A stretch of 64,000 nt of DNA from Streptomyces sp. HNM0574 (GCF_012726235.1 NZ_JAASAH010000020.1:49962-113961); one strand, 5' to 3'. Counted from the first letter of the stretch, positions 7,628-18,120 are shown. Notes: a model not told the origin generated them from the letters alone. A program made the numbers and translations.

Positions 7628-9112
7628 TCAGCCCCGGTACGCCTCCAGCAGCCGGAGCCAGACCTCGCTGATCGTCGGGTACGCGGGGACGGCGTGCCAG
7701 AGCCGCTCCAGCGGGACCTCGGCGGCGACCGCCAGGGTGGCCGAGTGCAGCAGCTCGCCGACGCCGGGGCCGACGAAGGTGGCGCCGACGACGACCTCCC
7801 GGTCGGTGTCGACGACCATCCGCGCGTGCCCCCGGTAGCCGTCGGCGTACAGCGCGGCGCCCGCGACGCCGCCGAGGTCCACGTCGACGGACCGCACCCG
7901 CAGCCCGCGCTGCTCCGCCTCGGTGACCGTCAGCCCGGCGGCGGCCGCCTCCGGGTCGGTGAACACCACCTGCGGGACGGCGAGATGGTCGGCGGTGGCC
8001 GCGTGCGCGCCCCAGCGGTCGGTCTCCAGCAGCGGCACCCCGGCGGCGCGGGCCGCGATGGCCGCGCCCGCGATCCTGGCCTGGTACTTGCCCTGATGCG
8101 TCAGCAGCGCCCGCCCGTTGACGTCCCCGACGGCGTACAGCCAGCCGCCGTGCACGGCGGGGACGCGGCAGCTGTCGTCCACCTCCAGCGGGCCGCCGGG
8201 CCGCAGGTCGACGGTCTCCAGGCCGAGGTCGTCGGTGCGGGGCGCGCGGCCGGTGGCGAACAGCACCTCGTCGGCCTCCACCCGCCCGCCGTCGTCCAGC
8301 GTCAGCGTCACGGGCCCGCCCGGCGCGGGGCGTTCGACGGCGGTGACGCCGACGCCGCGCCGGACCGTGACGCCCGCGTCCTCCAGCGCGTCCGCGACCA
8401 GCTCGCCCGCGAACGGCTCCATCCGCGGCAGCAGCCGGCCGCCCCTCACGAGCATCGTCACCTCGGAGCCGAGCGCCCGCCAGGCGGTGGCCATCTCGCA
8501 GCCGACCACGCCACCGCCGACGACGGCCAGCCGCCCCGGCACCTCGCTCGCCGACGTCGCCTCCCGGCTCGTCCACGGCCGGGCCTCCGCGGCCCCCGGC
8601 AGCGGGGGCACGACGGCGCGGCTCCCGGTGCAGACGGCGACGGCGTGCCGGGCCGTCAGCTCCACCCGGCCGCCCTCGGGGGTCTCCACGGCGACCCTGC
8701 GGGCGCCGTCCAGCCTGCCCCGGCCGCGTACGAGGTCGATGCCGGCCGAGTCCAGCCAGCCCACCTGGCCCTCGTCGCGCCAGCCGGAGGTGAACCCGTC
8801 CCGCCGTTTGAAGACGGCACCGGTGTCCGGTCCGCCGTCGACGGACTGCGAGGCGCCGTCGACCCGGCGCGCGTCGGCGAGCGCGAGCGCCGGGCGCAGC
8901 AGCGCCTTGCTCGGCATGCAGGCCCAGTACGAGCACTCGCCGCCGACGAGTTCGTGCTCGACGACGACGGCGCTGAGCCCCGCCGCGTGCGCCCGGTCGG
9001 CGACGTTCTCACCGACCGGTCCCGCCCCGATGACGATCACGTCGTACTCGACGGGCCCTGCGTCCCCGGCGCGCACGGACGCCGGCTCTTCGGTGCTCTC
9101 GGACGGGCTCAT
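7628..9112 (-). CDS. FAD-dependent pyridine nucleotide-disulfide oxidoreductase
   Basis: 494 residues with the class I flavoprotein disulfide reductase layout. FAD-binding GAGPVGENVA is near 29-38, followed by the redox pair Cys60-x4-Cys65 in GGECSYWACMPSK. The NAD(P)-binding VVGGGVVGCEMA is near 195, the second FAD motif YAVGDVNG is near 335, and a C-terminal dimerisation domain follows. The usual C-terminal catalytic HPT motif is changed to YPTISE, with a His six residues before the Tyr (HAVPAYPTISE), as in a group of actinobacterial reductases of unknown substrate. ATG 9112 has GGAGG seven bases upstream, better than an in-frame GTG at 9124. A hairpin separates it from the upstream stress-protein gene. 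Confidence 0.88.
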   Translation of the reverse strand: MSPSESTEEPASVRAGDAGPVEYDVIVIGAGPVGENVADRAHAAGLSAVVVEHELVGGECSYWACMPSKALLRPALALADARRVDGASQSVDGGPDTGAVFKRRDGFTSGWRDEGQVGWLDSAGIDLVRGRGRLDGARRVAVETPEGGRVELTARHAVAVCTGSRAVVPPLPGAAEARPWTSREATSASEVPGRLAVVGGGVVGCEMATAWRALGSEVTMLVRGGRLLPRMEPFAGELVADALEDAGVTVRRGVGVTAVERPAPGGPVTLTLDDGGRVEADEVLFATGRAPRTDDLGLETVDLRPGGPLEVDDSCRVPAVHGGWLYAVGDVNGRALLTHQGKYQARIAGAAIAARAAGVPLLETDRWGAHAATADHLAVPQVVFTDPEAAAAGLTVTEAEQRGLRVRSVDVDLGGVAGAALYADGYRGHARMVVDTDREVVVGATFVGPGVGELLHSATLAVAAEVPLERLWHAVPAYPTISEVWLRLLEAYRG

Positions 9113-9141
9113 GGCGGCCTCCACGGGCGGTGGTTGTCGGC

Positions 9142-9172
9142 CCGCCCGGCCGGGCAGCCCCCGGCCGGGCGG
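9142..9172 (-). terminator. Strong hairpin between stress-protein and reductase genes
   Basis: CCGCCCGGCCGGG (9142-9154) and CCCGGCCGGGCGG (9160-9172) form a 13-bp stem with a 5-base loop. It lies 3' of the universal stress protein stop and just before the reductase ribosome-binding site. It probably ends or attenuates transcription; no T-run, as usual in Streptomyces. Confidence 0.6.
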
Positions 9173-9178
9173 CGTTCC

Positions 9179-10075
9179 TCAGTCGGCGGGCACGAGGACC
9201 ACGGGGCAGTGCGCGTGGTGCAGCACCGCGTGGACGACGGGCCCGAGCTGGAGTCCGAGCCGGCGCTGCCGCCGGCGCGGGGTGGTCAGGACGACGAGGT
9301 CGGCGGCGCGGGTCGCCTCGATCAGCGTCGCCGCGGGCGGCCCGCTCTGCTCCCGCCCCTTGACCCGGACGTCCGGGTACTGCTCCCGGAGCGGGGCGAC
9401 GGCGGCGCGGACGAGTTCGGTCGCGGCCTGCCTGGCGCCGGCGTCCTCGCTCGGGGGCACCGGGATGTTCGGCGGCATCGGCGGCCGCGACCAGGCGTGC
9501 AGCACCCGCAGCGTGGAACCGGTGCGCTGCGCCTCGTCGAAGCCGAAGCGGACGGTCTCCGTCTCGGCCGGGGAGCGCACGCCCACCAGGACGGTGCCGC
9601 GCGCGGTGGCCTCCTCGACGGAGCGCTCGCCACCGACGACCATCAGCGGGCCCTGGCAGTGCGCCGCGGCGCGGAGGCTGACGGAGCCGACCAGCAGCCC
9701 GGCGAAGCCGCCGTGCCCGCGGGTGCCGACGACGGTGAGGGCCGCGGTCCTGCTGGCCTCGACGAGCGCGTCCGCTGCGCCGGACTTCGACTCGACGCGC
9801 GGGAACACGTCCAGCTCGGGCGCCCGTTCCCGGACGCGGGCGACCGCCGCGTCGACGACCTCGGCCGCGGCCCTGCGCAGCCACTCGGTGTCGGTCTCGG
9901 TCACGGGCACGGCCGAGCGCTTCGGCCAGCCCGCTCCGCAGAGGACCTCCAGTTCGGCCTTACGAGCCCGCGCCTCCAGCACGGCCCGGTCCAGGGCCGT
10001 CTGCGCCTGCTTCGATCCGTCGATACCCACCACGACACGGTTCGTCCTGCCGGTGCCACCGGACTGGTCACTCAT
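9179..10075 (-). CDS. Universal stress protein with two Usp domains
   Basis: 298 residues made of two tandem Usp domains (about 13-150 and 160-295). Each begins with a hydrophobic beta-strand and GxD/GVR phrase (VVVGIDGSKQAQTAL; TVLVGVRSPAETE). The first domain has a full ATP-binding G-2x-G-9x-G(S) motif (GTRGHGGFAGLLVGSVS). In the second the corresponding segment (TTPRRRQRRLGLQLGPVV) lacks those glycines, so only the first half is likely to bind ATP. Such tandem proteins respond to redox, hypoxia or stationary-phase stress in actinobacteria. Neighbours are a zinc alcohol dehydrogenase and a flavin reductase on the same strand. Confidence 0.92.
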   Translation of the reverse strand: MSDQSGGTGRTNRVVVGIDGSKQAQTALDRAVLEARARKAELEVLCGAGWPKRSAVPVTETDTEWLRRAAAEVVDAAVARVRERAPELDVFPRVESKSGAADALVEASRTAALTVVGTRGHGGFAGLLVGSVSLRAAAHCQGPLMVVGGERSVEEATARGTVLVGVRSPAETETVRFGFDEAQRTGSTLRVLHAWSRPPMPPNIPVPPSEDAGARQAATELVRAAVAPLREQYPDVRVKGREQSGPPAATLIEATRAADLVVLTTPRRRQRRLGLQLGPVVHAVLHHAHCPVVLVPAD

Positions 10076-10155
10076 CGTTCGTCAGCTCTCCCTCGGCTCG
10101 CTCGGCTCGCTCGCGTGCGTCCCCAGTGTGCGTGACGTGCGGGGCGGCTGGCAGC

Positions 10156-11190
10156 TCAAGGGACAATCACGGCCCTGCCGTTGATGTTTCCGGACGTCAA
10201 CAGCTCGTAGGCGCGCGGTGCTTCGTCCAGCGAGAAGGTCTCGACGTGGATGTCGAGCACGTCCTGCCGGGCCAGTTCGATCAGTTCGGCGAACTCGGAC
10301 CTGGTCCCCCAGTACGGCGAGCGGACGGTGGTCTCGTGCGGCAGCGTCCCGAAGCCGACGGGGAGCGCGCCGCCGCCCAGGCCGACGACGGTGACGTCGC
10401 CCTCGACGCCGACGCTCTTCCCGGCGAGCGCCACCGTGGGCGGCGCTCCGACGAAGTCGAGGACGACGCTCGCCCCGACGCCGCCGGTCAGCTCGCGGAT
10501 GCGGGCCGGTGCCTTGTCGTCGGAGAGCAGCGCCTCGTGCGCCCCGACGGTGCGGGCGAGTTCGAGCTTGCCCTCGGTGACGTCGAGGGCGATCACCCGG
10601 CTCGCGGTCATCGCCCGCAGCAGCTGGATGCCGACGTGCCCGAGCCCGCCGGCCCCGATGACCACGGCGGTGCTGCCGGGCACGAGCTTGGCCAGGGACA
10701 GCTTCACCGCGTGGTACGGGGTGAGCCCCGCGTCGGTGAGCGGCACGGTGGTGACGGGGTCGAGGTCGCCGATCGGGACGAGGTGCCTGGCGTCGTCGAC
10801 GAGCAGGTACTCGGCCATGGAGCCCGGTTCGCCCAGGCCGGGCGGGAAGATGCGCTCGGCGTCGGCGCGCAGGCAGTAGTTCTCCTTGCCCTGCGCGCAC
10901 ATCCGGCACACGCCGCAGCCCCACGGCCCGTACACGGCGACGGAGTCGCCCACGGACACCCCGCTCGCGCCCGGACCGAGCGCGGCGACGGTGCCGACGC
11001 CCTCGTGCCCGAGCGTTAGCGGGAGAGGGAAGGACAGCTGGTCCGCGGTCATCTCCATGACGGCGATGTCCGAGTGGCAGGCCCCGGCCGCGGTGACCTT
11101 CAGCAGCACCTGCCCCGGCCCCGGTTCCGGGTCCCGGACGGTGACCACGACGGGCGCCGCGCCGACGCTGGGGTACTGAAGTGCCTTCAT
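10156..11190 (-). CDS. Zinc-dependent alcohol dehydrogenase, NAD(P)-linked
   Basis: A 344-residue medium-chain dehydrogenase. Catalytic zinc ligands are Cys38 (CHSD) and His62-Glu63 (GHEG). The structural zinc site is Cys92, Cys95, Cys98 and Cys106 (WGCGVCRMCAQGKENYC). The Rossmann loop GAGGLGHVG is near 175. This looks like the actinobacterial NAD-dependent alcohol dehydrogenase oxidising short-chain or aromatic alcohols. ATG 11190 was chosen because MKALQYP matches the family N-terminus; in-frame codons back to 11220 are not needed. With the stress protein next to it, it may belong to a hypoxia/stress-type group, which is inference. Confidence 0.92.
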   Translation of the reverse strand: MKALQYPSVGAAPVVVTVRDPEPGPGQVLLKVTAAGACHSDIAVMEMTADQLSFPLPLTLGHEGVGTVAALGPGASGVSVGDSVAVYGPWGCGVCRMCAQGKENYCLRADAERIFPPGLGEPGSMAEYLLVDDARHLVPIGDLDPVTTVPLTDAGLTPYHAVKLSLAKLVPGSTAVVIGAGGLGHVGIQLLRAMTASRVIALDVTEGKLELARTVGAHEALLSDDKAPARIRELTGGVGASVVLDFVGAPPTVALAGKSVGVEGDVTVVGLGGGALPVGFGTLPHETTVRSPYWGTRSEFAELIELARQDVLDIHVETFSLDEAPRAYELLTSGNINGRAVIVP

Positions 11191-11245
11191 GGACGATGCT
11201 CCATCTCCGGACGACTCCACGCATTATGTCCGAGTCGCGGGGGTT

Positions 11246-11269
11246 CCGCGCCCCGTAAAAGGGGCGCGG
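11246..11269 (-). terminator. Terminator hairpin 3' of the clp gene, with the common Streptomyces GGGGCGCGGGGAACTGCGCG tail
   Basis: CCGCGCCCC (11246-11254) and GGGGCGCGG (11261-11269) pair around GTAAAA. The following bases (GAACTGCGCG, then ATCAACCAC and CCGGCAGCCGACG up to about 11310) match, from memory, a dispersed intergenic sequence very common in Streptomyces genomes. It lies 55 bp after the ClpC-like stop on the minus strand, fitting a factor-independent terminator in a repeated intergenic element. Confidence 0.6.
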
Positions 11270-11324
11270 GGAACTGCGCGATCAACCACCCGCGCACCGG
11301 CAGCCGACGACGCACCCGCAGCCC

Positions 11325-13835
<2,511 letters not shown>

Positions 13836-14003
13836 GAGCGGAGCCTCCCGGGGTGCGGCGCCCGGCACTGCCACCGGCGCCCGGCGTGGGACACGTCTCG
13901 CCCCACTAGAACAGCGCCCGAAAACCTCCGCAAAAGCACCGCCGGTCGGCTCCGCACCGGCGCCTGGGAGCGCGTCCACGGAGCCGGGCCCGGCGGGAAG
14001 GCG

Positions 14004-14771
14004 TCACCGCACCGGCGTTCCGGGGCGCCCGGCGGGTCCCTCGTTCTGGGGGCGCGGGGGCGTGCGCCGGGGCGCATCACCGCGGAAGGCGGGGTGCGTC
14101 CGCGCCAGACGCTGCCGGTACGCGTCGAGTACGGGCCGCTCCCCCGGCGCGGGCAGCCGGGACCACAGGTGCACGTCGGCGGCGGTCAGCGTCTCGCCCA
14201 GCAGGTGCCCGCGCCCGGCCAGCCGCCGCTCGGCCTCCCGCAGCCCCTCGTCCCCGCACTCCTCCAACAGCGCCTCGAAGCGCGCGATGTCCCTGGTCAG
14301 CGCGGCCGGGAACAGCTCGGGCCCGGTACCGGTGCCGAAGCAGCCCGCGAGGTCGCGCACGATGTCGGGCGCGTGGTTGCTGACGATCCGCCCGCTCCAG
14401 CCGTCCCCGAGCACGGGCGCCGCGAACGGCCCCTCGCACCGGTGCCGGGTCGCCTCGTACAGCCCGCGCAGCACGGGGTGCCCGGCGTCGGGGGCGGCCG
14501 GGGGCAGCAGGGTGACGGGCAGGACGGCGTCGAGTCCGAGGAGCCGGTGGGTGACGGCGATCCGGACCGAGGCGGGCCCGGGCGGCGCCAGGTACAGCCG
14601 GTACCGGTGCGGCGCGGCGTGGAACCCGCTGCCGGGACGGCTGCCGATCCGGCCCCGGAACACGGGGGCACGACGGGCGGGCGGGACGGGGCGAACGGCG
14701 GCCGCGGCGGGGCCGGTTGAGGCGGCAGAGGCGGCGCGGGGGGACGTACAGCCGGGCAGGGCAGTGGACAT
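14004..14771 (-). CDS. Glutathione-transferase/glutathionyl-hydroquinone-reductase-like protein, catalytic Cys apparently lost
   Basis: 255 residues. The middle and C-terminal part follow the ECM4/YqjG (Xi-class) layout: GWSGRIVSNHAPDIVRDL near 125-142, then a helical domain with LAGRGHLLGETLTAADVHLW near 190-212. In that family a CPWA/CPxx motif in the thioredoxin fold supplies the active cysteine. Here the matching stretch reads YLAPPGPASVR with no Cys; the N-terminal Cys8 precedes the fold and the only other Cys residues lie outside it. Actinobacteria lack glutathione, so related proteins probably act on mycothiol or other conjugates. ATG 14771 has GGGAGAG upstream. A possible leader peptide lies 60 bp upstream. 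Confidence 0.75.
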   Translation of the reverse strand: MSTALPGCTSPRAASAASTGPAAAAVRPVPPARRAPVFRGRIGSRPGSGFHAAPHRYRLYLAPPGPASVRIAVTHRLLGLDAVLPVTLLPPAAPDAGHPVLRGLYEATRHRCEGPFAAPVLGDGWSGRIVSNHAPDIVRDLAGCFGTGTGPELFPAALTRDIARFEALLEECGDEGLREAERRLAGRGHLLGETLTAADVHLWSRLPAPGERPVLDAYRQRLARTHPAFRGDAPRRTPPRPQNEGPAGRPGTPVR

Positions 14772-15211
14772 GACTCTCCCTCAGCGGGGCGGATGACCGG
14801 ATGTCGTACGCCGGGTGCTCCGGCGTCCGCCCTACCTCGCGCTGGCGACGCGCAGGAGGTCGATGTGCCGGCGGGAGGTCAGCAGCCAGCCGCGGGCCGC
14901 GGCCGGCGCGGCGGCGGGCCGGGAGAGCCATGGCCGGGCGAGGGGGAGGGAGTTGGGGAGGGTTGCACGCCGGAGCGCGCACGGGAGGGTGCGCGCGGGT
15001 GCAGGGCGGGGCCCGTGTCCGGGCCGCGGCCTCGCACCGTCCATGGCAGTCCACCGATCCGTCCGGGACGCCCCGCGTGCCGTGGCTGCGCCGGGGCCTC
15101 TTCGGATTGTCGGCGCCGCCGGTTGCCCGGTCAACAGCCGGGCAGGGGGCGGCCCTTCAGGACGCCGTCACGCCGTGGGGCGGGACGGGGCCGGGGCCGG
15201 TCAGCGGCCGG
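14772..15211. other. 440-bp gap between two minus-strand genes
   Basis: No conventional gene is supported. The part next to the glutathione-transferase-like gene contains a candidate leader peptide (14832-14885). The remainder is very GC-rich, with short runs of GGCCGG and CGGGGCC but no convincing long stem. Open frames here on either strand have Arg/Pro/Ala-only composition typical of chance frames in high-GC DNA. Confidence 0.5.
14832..14885 (-). CDS. Possible leader peptide ending in RRHIDLLRVASAR
   Basis: The minus strand encodes LLTSRRHIDLLRVASAR before a TAG at 14832-14834, 60 bp upstream of the glutathione-transferase-like ATG. From memory, short Streptomyces leader peptides upstream of sulfur and cysteine-related genes have the same (S)RRHIDLLRVASA core, usually followed by Cys. 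Here the end is AR with no Cys. No ATG or GTG with a ribosome-binding site lies close in frame: CTG 14885 would be the start, or a distant ATG. It may be a decayed leader. Confidence 0.4.
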   Translation of the reverse strand: MLTSRRHIDLLRVASAR

Positions 15212-15391
15212 TCAGGCGCCGGATCTGCGCGCGGAGCCGCAGGTGGGACGCGATATGTCCCGGAGCCAGGAGGGCTGCTGGGCGATCTCGAGCAGGAGCA
15301 GCAGGCGGGTGAGCGGGTCCTCCCACGCGTACTCGGTCTGATCTCCCTCGGGGCCCGCGGAAGCGACGCGGTCGGTGCCGTATGGCGTCAT
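15212..15391 (-). CDS. Small hypothetical protein (59 aa)
   Basis: ATG 15391 has GGAG six bases upstream and yields 59 residues: an acidic N-terminal half (GPEGDQTEYAWEDP), a Leu-rich helix TRLLLLLEIAQQPSWL, and a basic tail with one Cys. The codon pattern follows the normal high-GC third-position preference, and the start faces the DUF397 gene across a 215-bp divergent region with an operator-like palindrome, so co-regulation is plausible. No family recognised. The helix is too short and polar at its flanks to be called a membrane segment with confidence. Confidence 0.5.
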   Translation of the reverse strand: MTPYGTDRVASAGPEGDQTEYAWEDPLTRLLLLLEIAQQPSWLRDISRPTCGSARRSGA

Positions 15392-15509
15392 CAGAACTCC
15401 AGAGCGCGAGACGGATGATCTTGAACTCCGTGTCCTCGCCCGCAAGTTGGGGGTCTAGTTCAACTGCGCGGGTCATTCTGGCGGAAGCGTGCTTACGGGT
15501 GCAAGCACG

Positions 15510-15523
15510 TCTGCAATTACAGA
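15510..15523. promoter_or_regulatory. Operator-like site TCTGCAATTACAGA
   Basis: TCTGCAA and TTACAGA form a near-perfect inverted repeat 84-97 bp upstream of the DUF397 ATG. It closely resembles the perfect palindrome at 18710-18726 upstream of the second XRE gene, at nearly the same distance from a start codon, so both may be bound by the XRE regulators. Confidence 0.5.
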
Positions 15524-15551
15524 TGCAAGAACGGGAAGCTGTGGCACAGTG

Positions 15552-15580
15552 AGTTCCATCAGGACCTGATGACCGGAACT
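15552..15580 (+). promoter_or_regulatory. Nested hairpin in the DUF397 leader
   Basis: CATCAGG-A-CCTGATG (15557-15571) is a perfect palindrome, and the outer AGTTCC (15552-15557) and GGAACT (15575-15580) can also pair. It lies 27 bases before the DUF397 ATG, so in RNA it could affect translation; in DNA it could be a second protein site. Confidence 0.4.
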
Positions 15581-15606
15581 CCCAAGGAACTGACGGAGAG
15601 GCGCAC

Positions 15607-15849
15607 ATGCACATCCAGAACGGCATCGAGGCCACCCGACTCCACGACGTCACCTGGCGGAAGAGCGCGCGCAGCAACCCCAACGGGAACTGCGTCGAGC
15701 TCGCCGGGCTGCCCGACGGCGGCGTGGCGGTGCGGAACTCGCGCCACCCTGCCGGTCCGGCGCTGATCTACACCCCCGCGGAGATGACCGCCTTCATCCA
15801 GGGCGCGAAGGACGGCGACTTCGACGACCTGATCACGGCGGGCGACTGA
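15607..15849 (+). CDS. DUF397 domain-containing protein
   Basis: 80 residues with the full DUF397 pattern: TWRKSARSNPNGNCVELAGLPDGGVAVRNSRHPAGPALIYTP, followed by an acidic end (MTAFIQGAKDGDFDDL). DUF397 proteins are small partners of XRE/DUF5753 regulators in Streptomyces (the AbaA/BldB/WhiJ type of network), acting as antagonists or cofactors. The ATG follows ACGGAGAG. Here the DUF397 gene precedes its XRE partner and is separated from it by a strong terminator, so the pair has separate transcripts. Confidence 0.9.
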   Translation: MHIQNGIEATRLHDVTWRKSARSNPNGNCVELAGLPDGGVAVRNSRHPAGPALIYTPAEMTAFIQGAKDGDFDDLITAGD

Positions 15850-15905
15850 CCACTGCCCACCCACTCGAACCCCAACTCAGCGACTCTGGCCAGCGCGTGA
15901 GAATG

Positions 15906-15942
15906 TGCCCCGGTCATGAGGCTCTGCCACATGACCGGGGCA
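15906..15942 (+). terminator. Terminator after the DUF397 gene
   Basis: TGCCCCGGTCATG (15906-15918) and CATGACCGGGGCA (15930-15942) form a perfect 13-bp stem with an 11-base loop, 56 bp after the DUF397 stop and 86 bp before the next ATG. Confidence 0.8.
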
Positions 15943-16027
15943 TCCGCAACCAGCAAGGCTGTACGGTCCCTTCGCGAGGTGGGACACTGAGCGCCCAGCC
16001 CATTACTCAGCGGAGCAAGGACAGGTG

Positions 16028-16939
16028 ATGGCAGCACAGTCGGAAGACGAGATGTCGGTCGGACGCCTCCTCGAGCACCCCAGGGGCGGTCCCACCATCC
16101 TGCGTATCGTGCTCGGTACGCAGCTTCGTCGGCTGCGCGAGCAGTGCGGCATCACACGTGAGGCCGCCGGGGACGCCATCCGCGGTTCCCACGCGAAGAT
16201 CAGCCGCCTGGAACTGGGCCGGGTCGGCTTCAAGGACCGCGACGTCTCGGATCTGCTGACGCTCTACGGCGTCTCGGACCCGGAGCGGCGCGACGAGTAC
16301 CTCGAACTGGCACGCCAGGCCAGCACCGCCGGCTGGTGGCAGAAGTACAGCGACGTGATGTCGCCCTGGTTCGACAGGCTGCTCGGCCTGGAGGAAGCCG
16401 CCTCGGTGATCCGGATGTACGAAGTCCAGTTCGTACCGGGCCTGTTGCAGGCCCCCGGGTACGCGCGTGCGGTCGTCCGCCTCGGGCATCCGCGCGCCTC
16501 GGAAGAGGAGATCGAGCGGCGGGTGAGCCTGCGGCTGGAGCGGCAGGCGGCGCTCCGCAAGGAGCACGGGCCGAGGCTGTGGGCCGTCATCGACGAGGCC
16601 GCGCTGCAACGGCCGCTCGGTGGCAAGGAAGTGATGCGGGAGCAGATCGAGCACCTGATCAAGGTGTCCGAGGAGCCCAACATCACCGTGCAGATCGCCC
16701 CGTTCCAGATCGGCGGTCTCGCCGCGGCCGGCGGGCCGGTGACGATACTGCGGTTCCTGGAGCCCGATCTCCCGGACATCGTCTACCTCGAACAGCTGAC
16801 GTCCTCGCTGTATCTGGAGAAGCGCGAGGAGGTCGAGAACTACATGGTCGTGATGGACCGGCTGTGCGCCACGTCCGAACCACCGGTCAACACCGCCGGG
16901 TTCCTCCGGCGGATACTTGAGCAACTCGACGGGGCCTGA
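16028..16939 (+). CDS. XRE-family regulator with DUF5753 C-terminal domain
   Basis: 303 residues. The helix-turn-helix is at about 28-80 (LRRLREQCGITREAAGDAIRGSHAKISRLELGR). DUF5753 fills the rest: ASTAGWWQKYSDVMSPWFDRLLGLEEAASVIRMYE is split by the typical aromatic WW...W pattern, then FVPGLLQAPGYARAVVRL, GPRLWAVIDEAAL and PDIVYLEQLTSSLYLE. Such proteins regulate development or secondary metabolism in Streptomyces with DUF397 partners. ATG 16028 was chosen, directly after an in-frame GTG and with AAGGA upstream. The DUF397 gene upstream is the probable partner. Confidence 0.93.
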   Translation: MAAQSEDEMSVGRLLEHPRGGPTILRIVLGTQLRRLREQCGITREAAGDAIRGSHAKISRLELGRVGFKDRDVSDLLTLYGVSDPERRDEYLELARQASTAGWWQKYSDVMSPWFDRLLGLEEAASVIRMYEVQFVPGLLQAPGYARAVVRLGHPRASEEEIERRVSLRLERQAALRKEHGPRLWAVIDEAALQRPLGGKEVMREQIEHLIKVSEEPNITVQIAPFQIGGLAAAGGPVTILRFLEPDLPDIVYLEQLTSSLYLEKREEVENYMVVMDRLCATSEPPVNTAGFLRRILEQLDGA

Positions 16940-17004
16940 ACCGCCCCGCACGTCCGGCAGTCCCTCCCCCACACGTCTTCCGGCGCAGGACCGCACTGGA
17001 CCCC

Positions 17005-17061
17005 TGATGCCCGGCAGACCCTGACGCACCACCGGTGTACGTCAGGGCCCGCCGGGCATCA
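17005..17061. terminator. Bidirectional terminator between convergent XRE and methyltransferase genes
   Basis: TGATGCCCGGC-AGACCCTGAC (17005-17025) pairs with GTCAGGGCCC-GCCGGGCATCA (17041-17061), 19 of 21 positions, with a 15-base loop. It sits midway between the stop at 16939 (+) and the stop at 17079 (-). Confidence 0.8.
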
Positions 17062-17078
17062 TGTGTGTCCGCGGGCGC

Positions 17079-17933
17079 TCAGGGCTTCCTGGCCACGCCG
17101 CCGAACTCGTACCACTCGTCGGTGGGTTCCTTGTGGATCAGGTCCGAGTCGCGGCGCCAGTCGTTGATCCAGCCGAGCCCGGGTTCGAGCACGTCCAGCC
17201 CGTCGAAGTACCGCGCGACCTCGTGCGCCTCGCGGACCCTCCCCCACTGGCCGCCGGTGCTCTCGTCCATGAAGGACGTGACCGAGTCCCGGATCTCCCG
17301 GTGCGGGCTGACGAGTTGGTTGACGACGACGAAGCTGCCGGACGGCACCCGCTCCAGCACCCGCCCCAGCACCTCGGCCGGACCGCCGCGCTCCGAGTCG
17401 TCCGGGATGCAGTGCATCGCGGAGACGAACAGCGCCGCGACCGGCTGCGCCGGGTCGATCAGCCGCTCCACCTCGGGGTGGCCGAAGATCCCGTCGGTGT
17501 CCCGCATGTCGGCCTGGAGTACCGCGGTGTTGGTGTTCTCCTCCAGCAGGGCCCGGCCGTGCGCGAGGACGATCGGGTCGTTGTCGACGTAGACGACCCG
17601 CGCCTCCGGGTCCACCCGCTGTGCCACCTGGTGCACGTTGTCCTGCGTGGGCAGCCCCGAACCGTGGTCGAGGAACTGCCGTACGCCGTACTCCCGCGCC
17701 AGGACGTCCACCACCCGGCGCAGGAAGCTCCGGTTGTTGAGCGCCAGCGGGCGCGTACTGGGAACGACCTTGTCCAGCTCGGCGACGGCCAGCCGGTCCA
17801 CCTCGTAGTTGTCCTTGCCGCCGAGGTAGTGGTCGTACATCCGGGCCACACTGGGGGTGTTGACGTCCACCGACTCCGGTGCGGCACCCCCCACGACCCG
17901 GTCGCCGCCCCCCGCGGTCCTCTCATCCGGCAT
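17079..17933 (-). CDS. Actinobacterial SAM-dependent methyltransferase (Methyltransf_19/DUF574 family)
   Basis: 284 residues. Family signatures are VDVNTPSVARMYDHYLGGKDNYEVDR near 22-46, QFLDHGSGLPT near 90, ARVVYVDNDPIVLAHGRALL near 113-132, and AHEVARYFDGLDVLEPGLG near 240. These Streptomyces proteins have a Rossmann SAM-binding fold and unknown substrates. Two more members are in this window (19973-20815, 39540-40415). This copy is monocistronic, convergent with the XRE gene, and starts with ATG 17933 (TTGTG and purines upstream but no strong ribosome-binding site). Confidence 0.9.
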   Translation of the reverse strand: MPDERTAGGGDRVVGGAAPESVDVNTPSVARMYDHYLGGKDNYEVDRLAVAELDKVVPSTRPLALNNRSFLRRVVDVLAREYGVRQFLDHGSGLPTQDNVHQVAQRVDPEARVVYVDNDPIVLAHGRALLEENTNTAVLQADMRDTDGIFGHPEVERLIDPAQPVAALFVSAMHCIPDDSERGGPAEVLGRVLERVPSGSFVVVNQLVSPHREIRDSVTSFMDESTGGQWGRVREAHEVARYFDGLDVLEPGLGWINDWRRDSDLIHKEPTDEWYEFGGVARKP

Positions 17934-18120
17934 GCGCGCCTCGCTGTCTCACCGTCTCACGCGTACACGATCCCCCCGCGCGGACAGCATCCCACGCCGG
18001 CCGCTCTCGACACCACGTCAACTGCGTTTTCCCGCAAGGAAATACGAGCACCGCACGGGGTGAACGAGAGCGGACCGGCGGGGGATCAGGGGAGGGCGAA
18101 ACGCTCGGGGGCGCCGTGGA

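Noticed and set aside
13836..14003. HspR/HAIR or HrcA/CIRCE or ClgR operator upstream of the ClpC-like gene
   Set aside because: No CTTGAGT, TTAGCACTC or GTTCGC-type inverted repeats could be found in this gap.
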